From positions 62,001-126,000 of the forward strand of contig JACKFC010000014.1 in the NCBI GenBank assembly GCA_020632665.1: a DNA stretch of 64,000 nt. The letters are read 5' to 3'. Under the pieces are notes generated by a model that saw only the letters and a program-made list of their open reading frames with translations, searched no databases and was not told the DNA's origin. The position numbers were made by a program, and so were the translations under genes. This stretch comes from Deltaproteobacteria bacterium (GTDB lineage: Bacteria > Myxococcota_A > UBA9042). Each line of letters begins with the position of its first letter. The first letter of the stretch is position 1. Shown here piece after piece: positions 1 to 9,671 of the stretch.

Positions 1-83
1 GGGCGGGACGACGTGCTAGCTTGCCGCCGCAACGCTCGCCGGGTTGAGCGGCCCACGAGGGCCGACCCGTACAAGGAGACGAG

Positions 84-530
84 ATGCTGATTCGGGACAT
101 CATGAGCCTCAACGCGACACGGATCGGCGTCGGCTCGGACATGCAGCGCGCTGCGGAGATCGTGAGCCTCACCGGTGCCAGCGATCTGATGGTCGTCGAC
201 GACGCCAACCACTTCGTCGGAGTGCTCTCCGAAGGTGATCTGATCCGGGCCACGCTGCCGCGTTTCGACGAGATCATGACCAATTCGGGATCGCTCAACG
301 AGGCACTCGAGATCTTCGTCGACAAGGGCAAGACGCTCGCGCGCCAGTCGATCGACGACTTGATCATCCACAGCCCGGTGGTGATGCGTCCCGACGACAA
401 GATCCTCAAGGCCGCTTCGATCATGATCTCGAAGCAGATCCGCCGTCTCCCGGTGGTCGATGTGAATGGCAAGCTGGTCGGCACCGTGTCGCGTGCCGAC
501 GTCTGCCGCGCGGTGCTCTCAGGCGCCTAG
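84..530 (+). CDS. CBS-domain pair protein
   Basis: A 148-residue cytoplasmic protein made almost entirely of two CBS motifs, roughly residues 1-60 and 90-148. CBS pairs typically bind adenine nucleotides and act as energy or ligand sensors. Both halves show the usual pattern of a hydrophobic strand, then VVD, then a G-x-L/V-S-x-x-D-L/V ending (VLSEGDLI near residue 48; TVSRADVC near the C terminus). A good Shine-Dalgarno (AAGGAG, 73-78) lies six bases before the ATG, which fixes the start. No catalytic domain is attached, so the partner is unknown. It runs tail-to-tail into sufS and overlaps it by 12 bases, so the two genes are not co-transcribed. Confidence 0.9.
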   Translation: MLIRDIMSLNATRIGVGSDMQRAAEIVSLTGASDLMVVDDANHFVGVLSEGDLIRATLPRFDEIMTNSGSLNEALEIFVDKGKTLARQSIDDLIIHSPVVMRPDDKILKAASIMISKQIRRLPVVDVNGKLVGTVSRADVCRAVLSGA

Positions 531-1742
531 CAATCGCAACGCACGGCGGAGGGCCTCGGCCAGGCGGTCGAGGTCTTCCGTCGTGTTGTAGACGGCGAGG
601 CTGGCGCGGATCGTGCCGCTGATGCCGAGGCGACGCATCGCCGGCTCGGCGCAATGATGCCCGGTGCGGACCGCGATGCCGTAGCCGTCGAGCAGCGTTC
701 CGACGTCGTTCGGGTGGACCCCGTCGACGACGAAGCTCATCACGCCAGCCTTCTGCGGGGCCTCGCCGATTGGCCGAAGCCCAGGAATCTCGCGCAGCAG
801 CGCGTGCCCATAGGCGAGCAAGTCGGCCTCGTGCGCGGCGATCGCGTCGAGGTCGAGGGATTGCATCCAGCGCAACGCGGCGCCGAGGCCGATCGCGCCT
901 GCGATGTGCGGGGTGCCTGCTTCGAGGCGGGCCGGTAGCTCGGCGAAGGTCGTGCCTTCGAACGAAACCGAGCGGATCATGTCGCCGCCGCCGTGCCAGG
1001 TGCCGCAAGCTTCCAGCGCCTCGCGACGGCCCCAGAGCACGCCGATTCCAGTCGGTCCGTAGGTCTTGTGGCCGGAGAAGGCGAAGAAATCGGCGTCGTA
1101 GGCGTGGACGTCGACCGCACCGTGCGGCACCGCTTGGGCTCCGTCGACCAGAACCTTGGCGCCGACCGCGCGGGCCATCGCGGCGAGTTTGCGGACCGGA
1201 TTGACCGTGCCGAGGGCATTGCTCACCGCGACCACCGCGAGCAGTCGGGTCTTGTCGCCGATGATCTCGGCGGCAGCCGTGAGATCGAGCACGCCGCGGT
1301 CGTCCATCGGTAGGACCCGGACGACGGCGCCGGTCTCGGCGGCCACGAGCTGCCACGGCACGATATTGCTGTGGTGTTCCATCGCGGAGACGACGATCTC
1401 GTCACCGGCCACCAGCGTGCGGCGGGCCCACGTCTGCGCGACCAGGTTGATCGACTCGGTCGTGCCGCGGGTGAAGATGATCTCGCAATCGTCCTGCACG
1501 CAGAGGTGTGCGGCGACGTCGCGTCGGGCCGCCTCGAGCGCCTCGGTGGCGCGCACCGAGAGGGTATGCACGCCACGGTGGACGTTCGCCGAATAGCCGG
1601 CGTAGTAGCCGAGCAGGGCGTCGATCACCGGCTGCGGCTTCAGCGCCGTCGCGCCGTTGTCGAGGTAGACGAGCGGCTTGCCGTGGATCTGCTGCGCCAA
1701 CGCGGGGACCGAAGCACGGATCGCTTGCAGGTCCAAGCCCAT
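519..1742 (-). CDS. sufS: Cysteine desulfurase SufS
   Basis: PLP-dependent group II cysteine desulfurase (407 residues, normal length) that mobilises sulfur from cysteine for Fe-S cluster assembly. The PLP lysine is in SGHKTYGPTG (H225, K226) and the active-site cysteine in RTGHHCAEP (C364). ATG start; its first base overlaps the TAA of sufD (TAATG), which implies translational coupling. It is the last gene of sufB-C-D-S. No sufE or sufU acceptor gene is adjacent, so the sulfur acceptor must be encoded elsewhere or be dispensable. Confidence 0.96.
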   Translation of the reverse strand: MGLDLQAIRASVPALAQQIHGKPLVYLDNGATALKPQPVIDALLGYYAGYSANVHRGVHTLSVRATEALEAARRDVAAHLCVQDDCEIIFTRGTTESINLVAQTWARRTLVAGDEIVVSAMEHHSNIVPWQLVAAETGAVVRVLPMDDRGVLDLTAAAEIIGDKTRLLAVVAVSNALGTVNPVRKLAAMARAVGAKVLVDGAQAVPHGAVDVHAYDADFFAFSGHKTYGPTGIGVLWGRREALEACGTWHGGGDMIRSVSFEGTTFAELPARLEAGTPHIAGAIGLGAALRWMQSLDLDAIAAHEADLLAYGHALLREIPGLRPIGEAPQKAGVMSFVVDGVHPNDVGTLLDGYGIAVRTGHHCAEPAMRRLGISGTIRASLAVYNTTEDLDRLAEALRRALRLLGA

Positions 1743-2899
1743 TACGCGTGCACCTCTGCGGCGACGGCGAGTCGACCGCGCAGCACCCCGCGCACCGTCT
1801 CCGCCAGCGCGGCGTCGGGCAACGCGGCGACGATCTCGTCGGCGAAGGCTTGGACGAGCAGGTCGCGGGCGACCGACTCCGGGATGCCGCGCGAGCGCAG
1901 ATAGAAGAGCTGGTTGGCGTCGAGCTGACCAACGGTCGCACCGTGGCTCGCCTTGACGTCCTCGTTGTCGATCTCGAGCTGCGGTTTGGCGTGGGCGCGG
2001 GCCCGCTCGCTCAGCAGGAGGTTGCGGTTCATCTGCTGCGCGTCGGCGAAACGCGCCTCACGGGCGATGCGGACGTTGCCGCGGAAGACGCCACTGGCCG
2101 CGTCGCCGAATAGGCCCTTGAAGTGCTGCTCGCTGCGGGTGTGCTGGCCGATGTGGTCGACCACGACGTGGGCATCGAGGTGCTGCGTGCCGGCGCCGGC
2201 GAGCAGGCCCGAGAGCGAACAATGCGAGCCGTCGCCACGCAGCGCGACGGGCAGGGCGATCCGGCCGAGCGCAGCGCCGAGCTGGACCACGTGCGCCTCG
2301 TAGCGCGCGTCGCGACCGACGTCGACCGCGACCGTGGCGAGGATGCGGCGATCGGTCGGCGCGTCCTGCAGCACCAGATGCTCGCAGACGGCCGCGTCCG
2401 AGAGCCGAATTTCGGTCACCGGTGCGGTGAGCGTGGCGGGGTCGGTCCACCTCTCGCGCAGCCGCAGTCGGGCCCCGCGGCCGACCCGGATCAGCAGGCG
2501 CGGCCAGCGTGCGCCGCCGAGCGAGAGCGCGAGGGTCGCGTCGGCACCGGCCGCGACGTCGATGACGAGGCCACCCTGGACGGCGTCGGTGTTGAACGCG
2601 ACCAGCGCGGCCTCGGCGGTGTCGATCTCGGCGACCGAACCGAAGTCCGCCGCCACGTCGTCGCGTTGCAGGGCCGTCGCCAAGGGCTCGATGCGCACAT
2701 CGCCGCTGCTGCCGTCGACGCTGTAGGCATCCAGAGGCGGGGCGTCGTCCGAGGCGAGCTCCGCCACGCCGCGCAGGCTGGTGTAGCGGAAGCCTTCCAG
2801 GCGGGAGGTCGGCCAGCCGTGCGTCGCGATCGTCGCGCGGGCGCGCTCGGCCAGCTTCGCGAATGCCGGGGCGTCCTTGAGCAGGGAGGAGGTCGTCAT
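1742..2899 (-). CDS. sufD: Fe-S assembly scaffold subunit SufD
   Basis: 385-residue SufB/SufD-type beta-helix protein that forms the SufBC2D scaffold with the neighbouring products. The C-terminal third carries the family pattern SHGATVGQLDANQLFYLRSR, which contains the conserved histidine region of SufD. I prefer the ATG at 2899 because GAGG lies at a suitable distance upstream. Two in-frame GTG codons just before it (2908, 2905) are possible but sit almost on top of that Shine-Dalgarno. The gene follows sufC with a gap of about ten bases. Confidence 0.93.
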   Translation of the reverse strand: MTTSSLLKDAPAFAKLAERARATIATHGWPTSRLEGFRYTSLRGVAELASDDAPPLDAYSVDGSSGDVRIEPLATALQRDDVAADFGSVAEIDTAEAALVAFNTDAVQGGLVIDVAAGADATLALSLGGARWPRLLIRVGRGARLRLRERWTDPATLTAPVTEIRLSDAAVCEHLVLQDAPTDRRILATVAVDVGRDARYEAHVVQLGAALGRIALPVALRGDGSHCSLSGLLAGAGTQHLDAHVVVDHIGQHTRSEQHFKGLFGDAASGVFRGNVRIAREARFADAQQMNRNLLLSERARAHAKPQLEIDNEDVKASHGATVGQLDANQLFYLRSRGIPESVARDLLVQAFADEIVAALPDAALAETVRGVLRGRLAVAAEVHA

Positions 2900-2909
2900 C
2901 GCCACCACC

Positions 2910-3653
2910 TCACGCGGCCCGGAGCCAGTCGTAGCCGCGCTCCTCGAGCTCCAGCGCGAGCTCGGGGCCGCCGGCGTGGACGATCCGGCCGTCGAGCAGG
3001 ACGTGCACGTGATCCGGCGCGATGGCGTCGAGCAGGCGCTGGTAGTGGGTGATCAGCAGCATCGAGCGCTGCGGCGAACGCAGCGCGTTGACGCCCGCCG
3101 CTACGGCCTTGAGGGCGTCGATGTCGAGGCCGGAGTCGATCTCGTCGAGGATCGCCAGCTTCGGGTCGAGCATCGCCATCTGCAGGATCTCGTTCTTCTT
3201 CTTCTCGCCGCCGGAGTAGCCGCTGTTCAGCTCGCGGCCGGCGAGCTCCTTGCTCATCCCGACCAGCGCCAGCTTCTCGTTCAGCAGCTTGATGAACGAG
3301 ACGGCGTCGAGCTCGGGCTGGCCGGCGGCCTTGCGCTTGGCGTTGAGGGCGTGGCGGAGGAAGACCTTGTTGTTCACGCCCGGAACTTCGACCGGATATT
3401 GGAAGGCGAGGAAGACGCCCGCCTGGGCGCGCTCGTCGACGCTCATCTCGAGCAGGTCGAAATCGCCTATCCGGATCGAGCCGGCGGTGACCACGTAGCC
3501 CTCCTTGCCCGCGAGGACGTAGGAGAGCGTGCTCTTGCCGGAGCCGTTCGGACCCATGATCGCGTGGACCTCGCCGGCCGGAACCGTCAGCGAGAGCCCC
3601 TTGAGAATGGCCTTGCCGTCGACTTCGACGTGCAGGTTCTCGATCGTCAACAT
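2910..3653 (-). CDS. sufC: Fe-S assembly ATPase SufC
   Basis: 247-residue ABC-type ATPase that powers the SufBCD scaffold. Visible motifs are Walker A GPNGSGKST, the signature YSGGEKKKNE and Walker B LAILDEIDSGLD, in the order expected for SufC. The reading frame stays open far upstream through sufB, but the true start is the ATG at 3653, where homology begins (MLTIENLHVEVDG) and a strong AAAGGAG precedes it. It is 17 bases from the sufB stop. Confidence 0.96.
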   Translation of the reverse strand: MLTIENLHVEVDGKAILKGLSLTVPAGEVHAIMGPNGSGKSTLSYVLAGKEGYVVTAGSIRIGDFDLLEMSVDERAQAGVFLAFQYPVEVPGVNNKVFLRHALNAKRKAAGQPELDAVSFIKLLNEKLALVGMSKELAGRELNSGYSGGEKKKNEILQMAMLDPKLAILDEIDSGLDIDALKAVAAGVNALRSPQRSMLLITHYQRLLDAIAPDHVHVLLDGRIVHAGGPELALELEERGYDWLRAA

Positions 3654-3670
3654 CCCTTTGCTCCTTTCGC

Positions 3671-5179
<1,509 letters not shown>

Positions 5180-5194
5180 GGCGTTCCTGTCGAT

Positions 5195-5219
5195 AAACCG
5201 GACCAGCTTGGTCCTGTTT
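5195..5219. promoter_or_regulatory. 25-bp dyad upstream of sufB, candidate operator
   Basis: Inverted repeat with arms AAAC-C-GGACCA and TGGTCC-T-GTTT around a 3-base centre (GCT); 20 of 22 arm bases are symmetric. It sits about 15-40 bases upstream of the sufB ATG, just downstream of the predicted -10 box. That is where a repressor such as an Rrf2/IscR-type or SufR-type regulator would act. The regulator is inferred; none is encoded nearby. A hairpin in the 5' UTR is an alternative. Confidence 0.5.
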
Positions 5220-5227
5220 CGGGTCGG

Positions 5228-5255
5228 AGCCTAGCGATCGCGTGATCGATGTCAA
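5228..5255 (-). promoter_or_regulatory. Predicted sigma70-type promoter of sufBCDS
   Basis: On the minus strand TTGACA (5255-5250) is followed after 16 bases by TAGGCT (5233-5228). The -35 is perfect and the -10 weak. Predicted transcription would begin near 5221, immediately before the dyad at 5195-5219. Confidence 0.45.
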
Positions 5256-5385
5256 TCGACGCAACCGAACCCCCCGATTGCACCGAGCAATGGCGTGCGC
5301 GACCGGCGGGGGCCGGGAGTGTGCCGCAAGGGTGGCGGAGCGTCCACGCATTTCCGCCGCGGGCCGACGCCGCTATGTTGCGCGG

Positions 5386-6693
5386 ATGGACGCCGCCCAG
5401 AGACAAGCTGCCTTCGAGAAAACCGCCGCGCCGCGCAAACGGGACCGGCGCCGGATGGAGCCACCAACGCTGGGTGCCGGCCTCGTCGCTGCCCTCGTCG
5501 CCTTCGTCGCCTTCGTCGCCCTCGTCGCCATGATCCCCTCCGCTGCCGACGCGGCGCCCAAAGGCAGCACCCAGGCGCGGCTCGACTATTTCGTCGGACC
5601 TTTGGTCAGCGGCTCTCGGGTTGTCGGTCTCGGTGGGGCCTATGCCGCGATTGCGGAGGGCGTCGACGGGCAATTGATGAACCCGGCGGCGGTTGCCGTC
5701 CGCTCGTCCGCCTTCGCCGACGAATGGTTCGACTTGGATTTCGGCTTCTCCCGTCTGCAGACCCTCGGCGGCGAGATTCAGCTCGATCGCTCGCCGAGCG
5801 CGAGCTCGGCGGCATCCGGCTCGGCGACGCAATTCGGCCTGCGGCTGTCCTTTGGTCGGCTTGGTGTGGCGATCCATGTGCTCGAGACGAACTACGACCT
5901 CGAGGCGCCGGATGATGGAGGCGATCTGCGCGGCTATACGCAGGGCGCGGCCTACGGCGCGATCGGGCTCGGTTGGGCATTCGGGCGCGGAGAATGGGTC
6001 GTCGGGACCTTGATCGCCATCGGCACCGGCCGGATCGCGCAGATCGGCGAGGGCGGAGGCGCCGTCGATTTCGCCAGCGCGGTCGCGCCACGCACCTTCG
6101 GCGTGCTCTGGGCACCGCACGGACGCCGATTCCGACTCGGCGCGACGGTGCAGCTGCCGGTGAGGATGACGCAGGCCCGGGCGGAGAGCTTCGGCGGAGA
6201 GCCGGTGACCAAGCTCGGCGAGCGTGCGGTGCCGACGTCGATCGACATCGGCGGCGGTCTGACCTTGGGCGCCGTCTGGCAGCTGGTTGGCCACGCCGGC
6301 AACCGGCCGGCGACCTTCGGCGAGATGGCGCCGCCGCGGCTGCGCTGGAAGGGGCCGCCGGTGATCGTCGCGACCGATCTCGCGATCACGGGGCCGGTCG
6401 ATCGCGGCCAGGGTGTGCTCGGATATTTGCGCGGCGTGACCGACGTCTCCGGCGAGCACATCAGCTTCAGCCCGCGGATCGGCGCGGAATCCGAAGTGCT
6501 CGAGCGTCGGCTGCGGGTGCGCACCGGGAGCTATTTCGAGCCGAGCCGCTTCACCTCGACCCGCGGCCGTGTGCATTGGACCGGTGGCGCGGACGTGCGG
6601 CTGAGCCTGTGGCTGGACTGGCGGATCGGCGTGGTGTGGGACCTCGCGCCGCACTACCGCAATACGTCGCTCTCGCTCGGGCTCTGGCATTGA
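5386..6693 (+). CDS. Putative outer-membrane protein, PorV/FadL-like
   Basis: About 435 residues from the ATG at 5386. A basic n-region (RKRDRRR) is followed by a hydrophobic, low-complexity segment (VAFVAFVALVAM) and an ADAAPKG cleavage region. The mature start shows the pattern SRVVGLGGAYAAIAEGVDG and then LMNPAAVA, which is typical of FadL/PorV-type outer-membrane barrels, and alternating amphipathic strands continue to the end (LSLGLWH). The start is uncertain: an in-frame ATG at 5455 gives a shorter signal peptide without basic residues, and the frame is open further upstream. No substrate can be named. It is divergent from the suf operon and 59 bases ahead of serB. Confidence 0.7.
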   Translation: MDAAQRQAAFEKTAAPRKRDRRRMEPPTLGAGLVAALVAFVAFVALVAMIPSAADAAPKGSTQARLDYFVGPLVSGSRVVGLGGAYAAIAEGVDGQLMNPAAVAVRSSAFADEWFDLDFGFSRLQTLGGEIQLDRSPSASSAASGSATQFGLRLSFGRLGVAIHVLETNYDLEAPDDGGDLRGYTQGAAYGAIGLGWAFGRGEWVVGTLIAIGTGRIAQIGEGGGAVDFASAVAPRTFGVLWAPHGRRFRLGATVQLPVRMTQARAESFGGEPVTKLGERAVPTSIDIGGGLTLGAVWQLVGHAGNRPATFGEMAPPRLRWKGPPVIVATDLAITGPVDRGQGVLGYLRGVTDVSGEHISFSPRIGAESEVLERRLRVRTGSYFEPSRFTSTRGRVHWTGGADVRLSLWLDWRIGVVWDLAPHYRNTSLSLGLWH

Positions 6694-6752
6694 GGCCGCC
6701 TCCTCTGCCATCCTCCGGCCGCGCCGCATCACCGCGGCTGGGGAGTCCGACC

Positions 6753-8000
6753 ATGGCCAAGGCTGCCGCAAACCCGACCCGAACCGAGACCGCCCCCGTG
6801 ACCACGACCGACCGCGAGGCGCTGCTGATCACGGTGACGGGCATCGACAAGCCCGGCATCACCGCAGAGATCGCGAAGATCCTCGACGACGCCAGCGCCG
6901 AGCTGCTCGACGTCGAGCAGGTCGTCGTCCACGGCCGCCTGATCCTGCACTTCCTGGTCTGCCTCGACGCCATGGGCAGCCACCCGGTGCTCAAGGAATT
7001 GCTGTGGAAGACCCGGGAGCTCGGTCTCGATCTCGACCTAGACGTGGTCGATCCGGTCCGCGATCATACCCCGCAAGCCGGCCGGAGGCGCTTCGCCATC
7101 ACGCTGGTCGCGCCCGGCGTCGGCGCTGGCGTCCTGGGTGCGGCGGCTGCTGCGGTCGCGCAGACCGGCTTCAACATCGATCGCATCGAGCGGCTCTCCG
7201 AGGGGCGGCTCTCCAGCATCGAGTTGTTGGTTTCGGGCGACGAGGGCGCCGACGCGCGGACGCTGAAGACGCGGCTGCTCGAGATCGAGCGGCGCTTGCC
7301 CTGTGATATCGCGCTGCAGCGAGAGAGCCTGCTCCGGCGCAGCAAGCGCCTGGTCGTGATGGACATGGACTCGACGCTGATCCAGCAAGAGGTCATCGAC
7401 GAGTTGGCACGCTTGCACGGCGTCTACGACGAAGTCAGCCAGGTCACCGAACGCGCGATGCAGGGTGAGTTGCCCTTCGGCGAGTCGCTGAAACGGCGCT
7501 GTGCGCTGCTCGCCGGCGCGCCGGAGTCGGTCTTCCGCGACGTGCTCGAGCGGATCGAGTTCACGCCGGGTGCAGAGCATTTCGTCGGCGCGCTGAAGCG
7601 GCTCGGCTACAAGACCGCGGTCGTCTCGGGCGGCTTCATCCAGGTCGCCGAGCCACTGCGGCAGAAGCTCGGCCTGGACTACGCCTTCGCCAACCACCTC
7701 GAGGTCGAGGACGGCGTGCTGACCGGGCGCGTCATCGGCCCGGTGGTCGACCGTGCCCGCAAGGCCGACCTGCTCGAGAGCATGGCGCAGGCCGAGCGGA
7801 TCAGCCTCGAGGCGGTGATCGCGATCGGCGACGGCGCCAACGATCTCGACATGCTCGACCGCGCCGGCCTCGGCATCGCGTTCAACGCGAAGAAGGTCGT
7901 GCAAGAGGCGGCAGATACGGCGATCAACCAGAAGAACCTCGACGCCGTACTCTATCTGCTCGGCATCCGTGAGGAGGACTTGCGGGCGGTGTCGGCATGA
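6753..8000 (+). CDS. serB: Phosphoserine phosphatase with ACT domains
   Basis: 415 residues. The N-terminal half has two ACT-like regions (LLITVTGIDKPGITAEIAKI near residues 25-45; FAITLVAPGVGAGVLG near 115-130). The C-terminal half is a HAD-type SerB phosphatase, the last step of serine synthesis, with motif I DMDST (204-208), motif II VVSGGF and motif IV IAIGDGANDLDML. ACT domains usually confer serine feedback control. The start ATG at 6753 was chosen because the ACT fold begins shortly after it, although the frame is open upstream. The stop overlaps the next gene in ATGA. Confidence 0.94.
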   Translation: MAKAAANPTRTETAPVTTTDREALLITVTGIDKPGITAEIAKILDDASAELLDVEQVVVHGRLILHFLVCLDAMGSHPVLKELLWKTRELGLDLDLDVVDPVRDHTPQAGRRRFAITLVAPGVGAGVLGAAAAAVAQTGFNIDRIERLSEGRLSSIELLVSGDEGADARTLKTRLLEIERRLPCDIALQRESLLRRSKRLVVMDMDSTLIQQEVIDELARLHGVYDEVSQVTERAMQGELPFGESLKRRCALLAGAPESVFRDVLERIEFTPGAEHFVGALKRLGYKTAVVSGGFIQVAEPLRQKLGLDYAFANHLEVEDGVLTGRVIGPVVDRARKADLLESMAQAERISLEAVIAIGDGANDLDMLDRAGLGIAFNAKKVVQEAADTAINQKNLDAVLYLLGIREEDLRAVSA

Positions 8001-8938
8001 CGTCGTTCGCGCCGAGTCGCGGCTTCGTCCAGCCCTACGAGCAGGTCTTCGCCAAGCTCCGACGCGGCGAAGCGCAGGCCGCGGACGGCACGCGGCTGCA
8101 CTACGAGGTCGTCGGCGACGGCCCCGAGACGTTGCTGTTGGCAAATGGCCTCGGCGGCCGCCTCTACTCCTGGCTCGGCCTGATCGACGACCTTTCGAAG
8201 CGGTACCGCTGCATCAGTTGGGACTACAGAGGGCTCTTCGAGTCCGCGACACCGGCCAATCCCGGGGCGCTCGGCGTTCCCTCGCACGCCGCCGATGCCG
8301 CCGCGATCCTCGACGCCGAGGGGATCGCCTCGGCGCACGCGGTGGGCTGGTCGATGGGCGTGCAGGTGAGCCTGGAGTTGGCTGCCCGCCGGCCAGAGCG
8401 CGTGCGCAGCCTCGTGCTGATCAACGGCACCTACGGCCAGGTCTTCTCCACCGCGTGGCAGCCGCTGCTGCGCCTGCCGATCCCGCACACCCTGTGGCAC
8501 CGCGGGATGGAGACCTTCATCGAGCATCCGCCGGCGATGGCGGTGCTGCGTGCGGTGGCCCGGACGCCGGCGGAGGCCGCATTCGCGGTGCGCAAGCGGG
8601 TGATGCCGTGGCGGACCTCGCTGCGGACGCTCGGGCTGCGGCAATATATGCGCGACGTGACGCTGACCAATACGGCCAACTACCTCCGGCTCTTCCAGGA
8701 GTTGGACGCACACTCGGCCTACCACCTGCTGCCGACGCTACAGCAGCCGACCACGATCATCGCCGGGCGCTACGACCCGCTGACGCCGAGCTACCAATCG
8801 CGGGAGATGGCGGCACGCATCCCGGGCGCCGAGCTCCACGTCCTGCACGGCTCGCATTTCGTGCTCATGGAGCGACCCGAGCGGGTGCTCGGCCTGTTGC
8901 GCGATCATCTCGAGAAGATCGGAGGCGATCATGCCTAG
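7997..8938 (+). CDS. Alpha/beta hydrolase
   Basis: 313-residue alpha/beta-hydrolase-fold protein. The nucleophile elbow is GWSMG (serine about residue 119). A late GRYDPLTP aspartate region and a C-terminal GSHFVLME histidine complete the triad. The beta-3 turn contains NGLGGRLYSW (oxyanion-hole region). No signal peptide is seen. It overlaps serB by four bases (ATGA) and the next gene by eight, so the three genes form one transcription unit. The substrate cannot be inferred; esterase or lactonase-type activity is typical of the fold. Confidence 0.88.
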   Translation: MTSFAPSRGFVQPYEQVFAKLRRGEAQAADGTRLHYEVVGDGPETLLLANGLGGRLYSWLGLIDDLSKRYRCISWDYRGLFESATPANPGALGVPSHAADAAAILDAEGIASAHAVGWSMGVQVSLELAARRPERVRSLVLINGTYGQVFSTAWQPLLRLPIPHTLWHRGMETFIEHPPAMAVLRAVARTPAEAAFAVRKRVMPWRTSLRTLGLRQYMRDVTLTNTANYLRLFQELDAHSAYHLLPTLQQPTTIIAGRYDPLTPSYQSREMAARIPGAELHVLHGSHFVLMERPERVLGLLRDHLEKIGGDHA

Positions 8939-9671
8939 CAACGCCATTCCGCGGCTTTGGCTCGCCGTTATCGTCGCTGGCTTGGGCCTTTCGCTGGTGC
9001 CGAACGTGTGCGACGCGGCGGGCTGGAGGCGCCTTCTGCGCGAGGACGGGATCAACGTCGCGGCGCGCGACGTCCCCGGCAAGCCCTACCTCGAATTCCG
9101 CGGCGTCGGACTCATCAACGCCAACCTCTTCCAGCTCCTCGCCGTGCTCGACGACACGCCGCGCCATTGCGATTGGCAGGCGAACTGCACCGTCAGTCGT
9201 GTCCTCAAGCAGGTGAACGAGTTCGAGCGCTTTCTCTATCACCGCGTGGACTCGCCGTGGCCGGTGAGTGACCGCGACGTCGTCGTCCACGGCACGGTCG
9301 AGGTCGACTTGGCGAAGAAGACCGTCTGGAGTCGCTTCCGCTCGGCGAACCTGGCCGAGGCGCCGCCGGTGAAGGACGCGGTGCGGATGCCGAAGCTCGA
9401 AGGCTTCTACAAGCTCGAGTGGATCGACGCCGACCATACCCGCGTCACCTACCAGGTCATGGCCGATACCGGGGGCATGCTGCCGACCTGGCTGGCGAAT
9501 CGGGCGAGCCGGAAGCTGCCGCTCGGGACGCTCAAGGGCATGCGGCGGCAGGCCAAGCTCTTCGCCGGCAAATACGAAGCCTTTCACCGCCGCTACAACC
9601 CGCAGAAGGGCGGCAAGATCCCCGATCGCTACGGCACCTTCGATCCCGCCGGGGCGGCTCAGAAGCCCTGA
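8931..9671 (+). CDS. Secreted START/SRPBCC-type protein
   Basis: 246 residues with a clear Sec signal peptide (hydrophobic residues 9-25, cleavage near CDAAG). The rest resembles a START-domain lipid-binding fold: W-P-V-S-D-R-D-V-V-V around residue 105, a central strand region (VWSRFRSANLAEAPPVK), then G-F-Y-K-L-E-W-I and V-T-Y-Q-V-M-A-D-T-G-G. A periplasmic lipid- or sterol-binding role is inferred from the fold only. It overlaps the hydrolase upstream by eight bases and the convergent lipase gene by 13 bases. Confidence 0.75.
   Translation: MPSNAIPRLWLAVIVAGLGLSLVPNVCDAAGWRRLLREDGINVAARDVPGKPYLEFRGVGLINANLFQLLAVLDDTPRHCDWQANCTVSRVLKQVNEFERFLYHRVDSPWPVSDRDVVVHGTVEVDLAKKTVWSRFRSANLAEAPPVKDAVRMPKLEGFYKLEWIDADHTRVTYQVMADTGGMLPTWLANRASRKLPLGTLKGMRRQAKLFAGKYEAFHRRYNPQKGGKIPDRYGTFDPAGAAQKP

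Noticed and set aside
5480..5535. Short tandem GTCGCC-rich repeat as a phase-variation tract
   Set aside because: It encodes the hydrophobic signal segment of the barrel-like protein, and the units are too few and imperfect to be a slippage switch.
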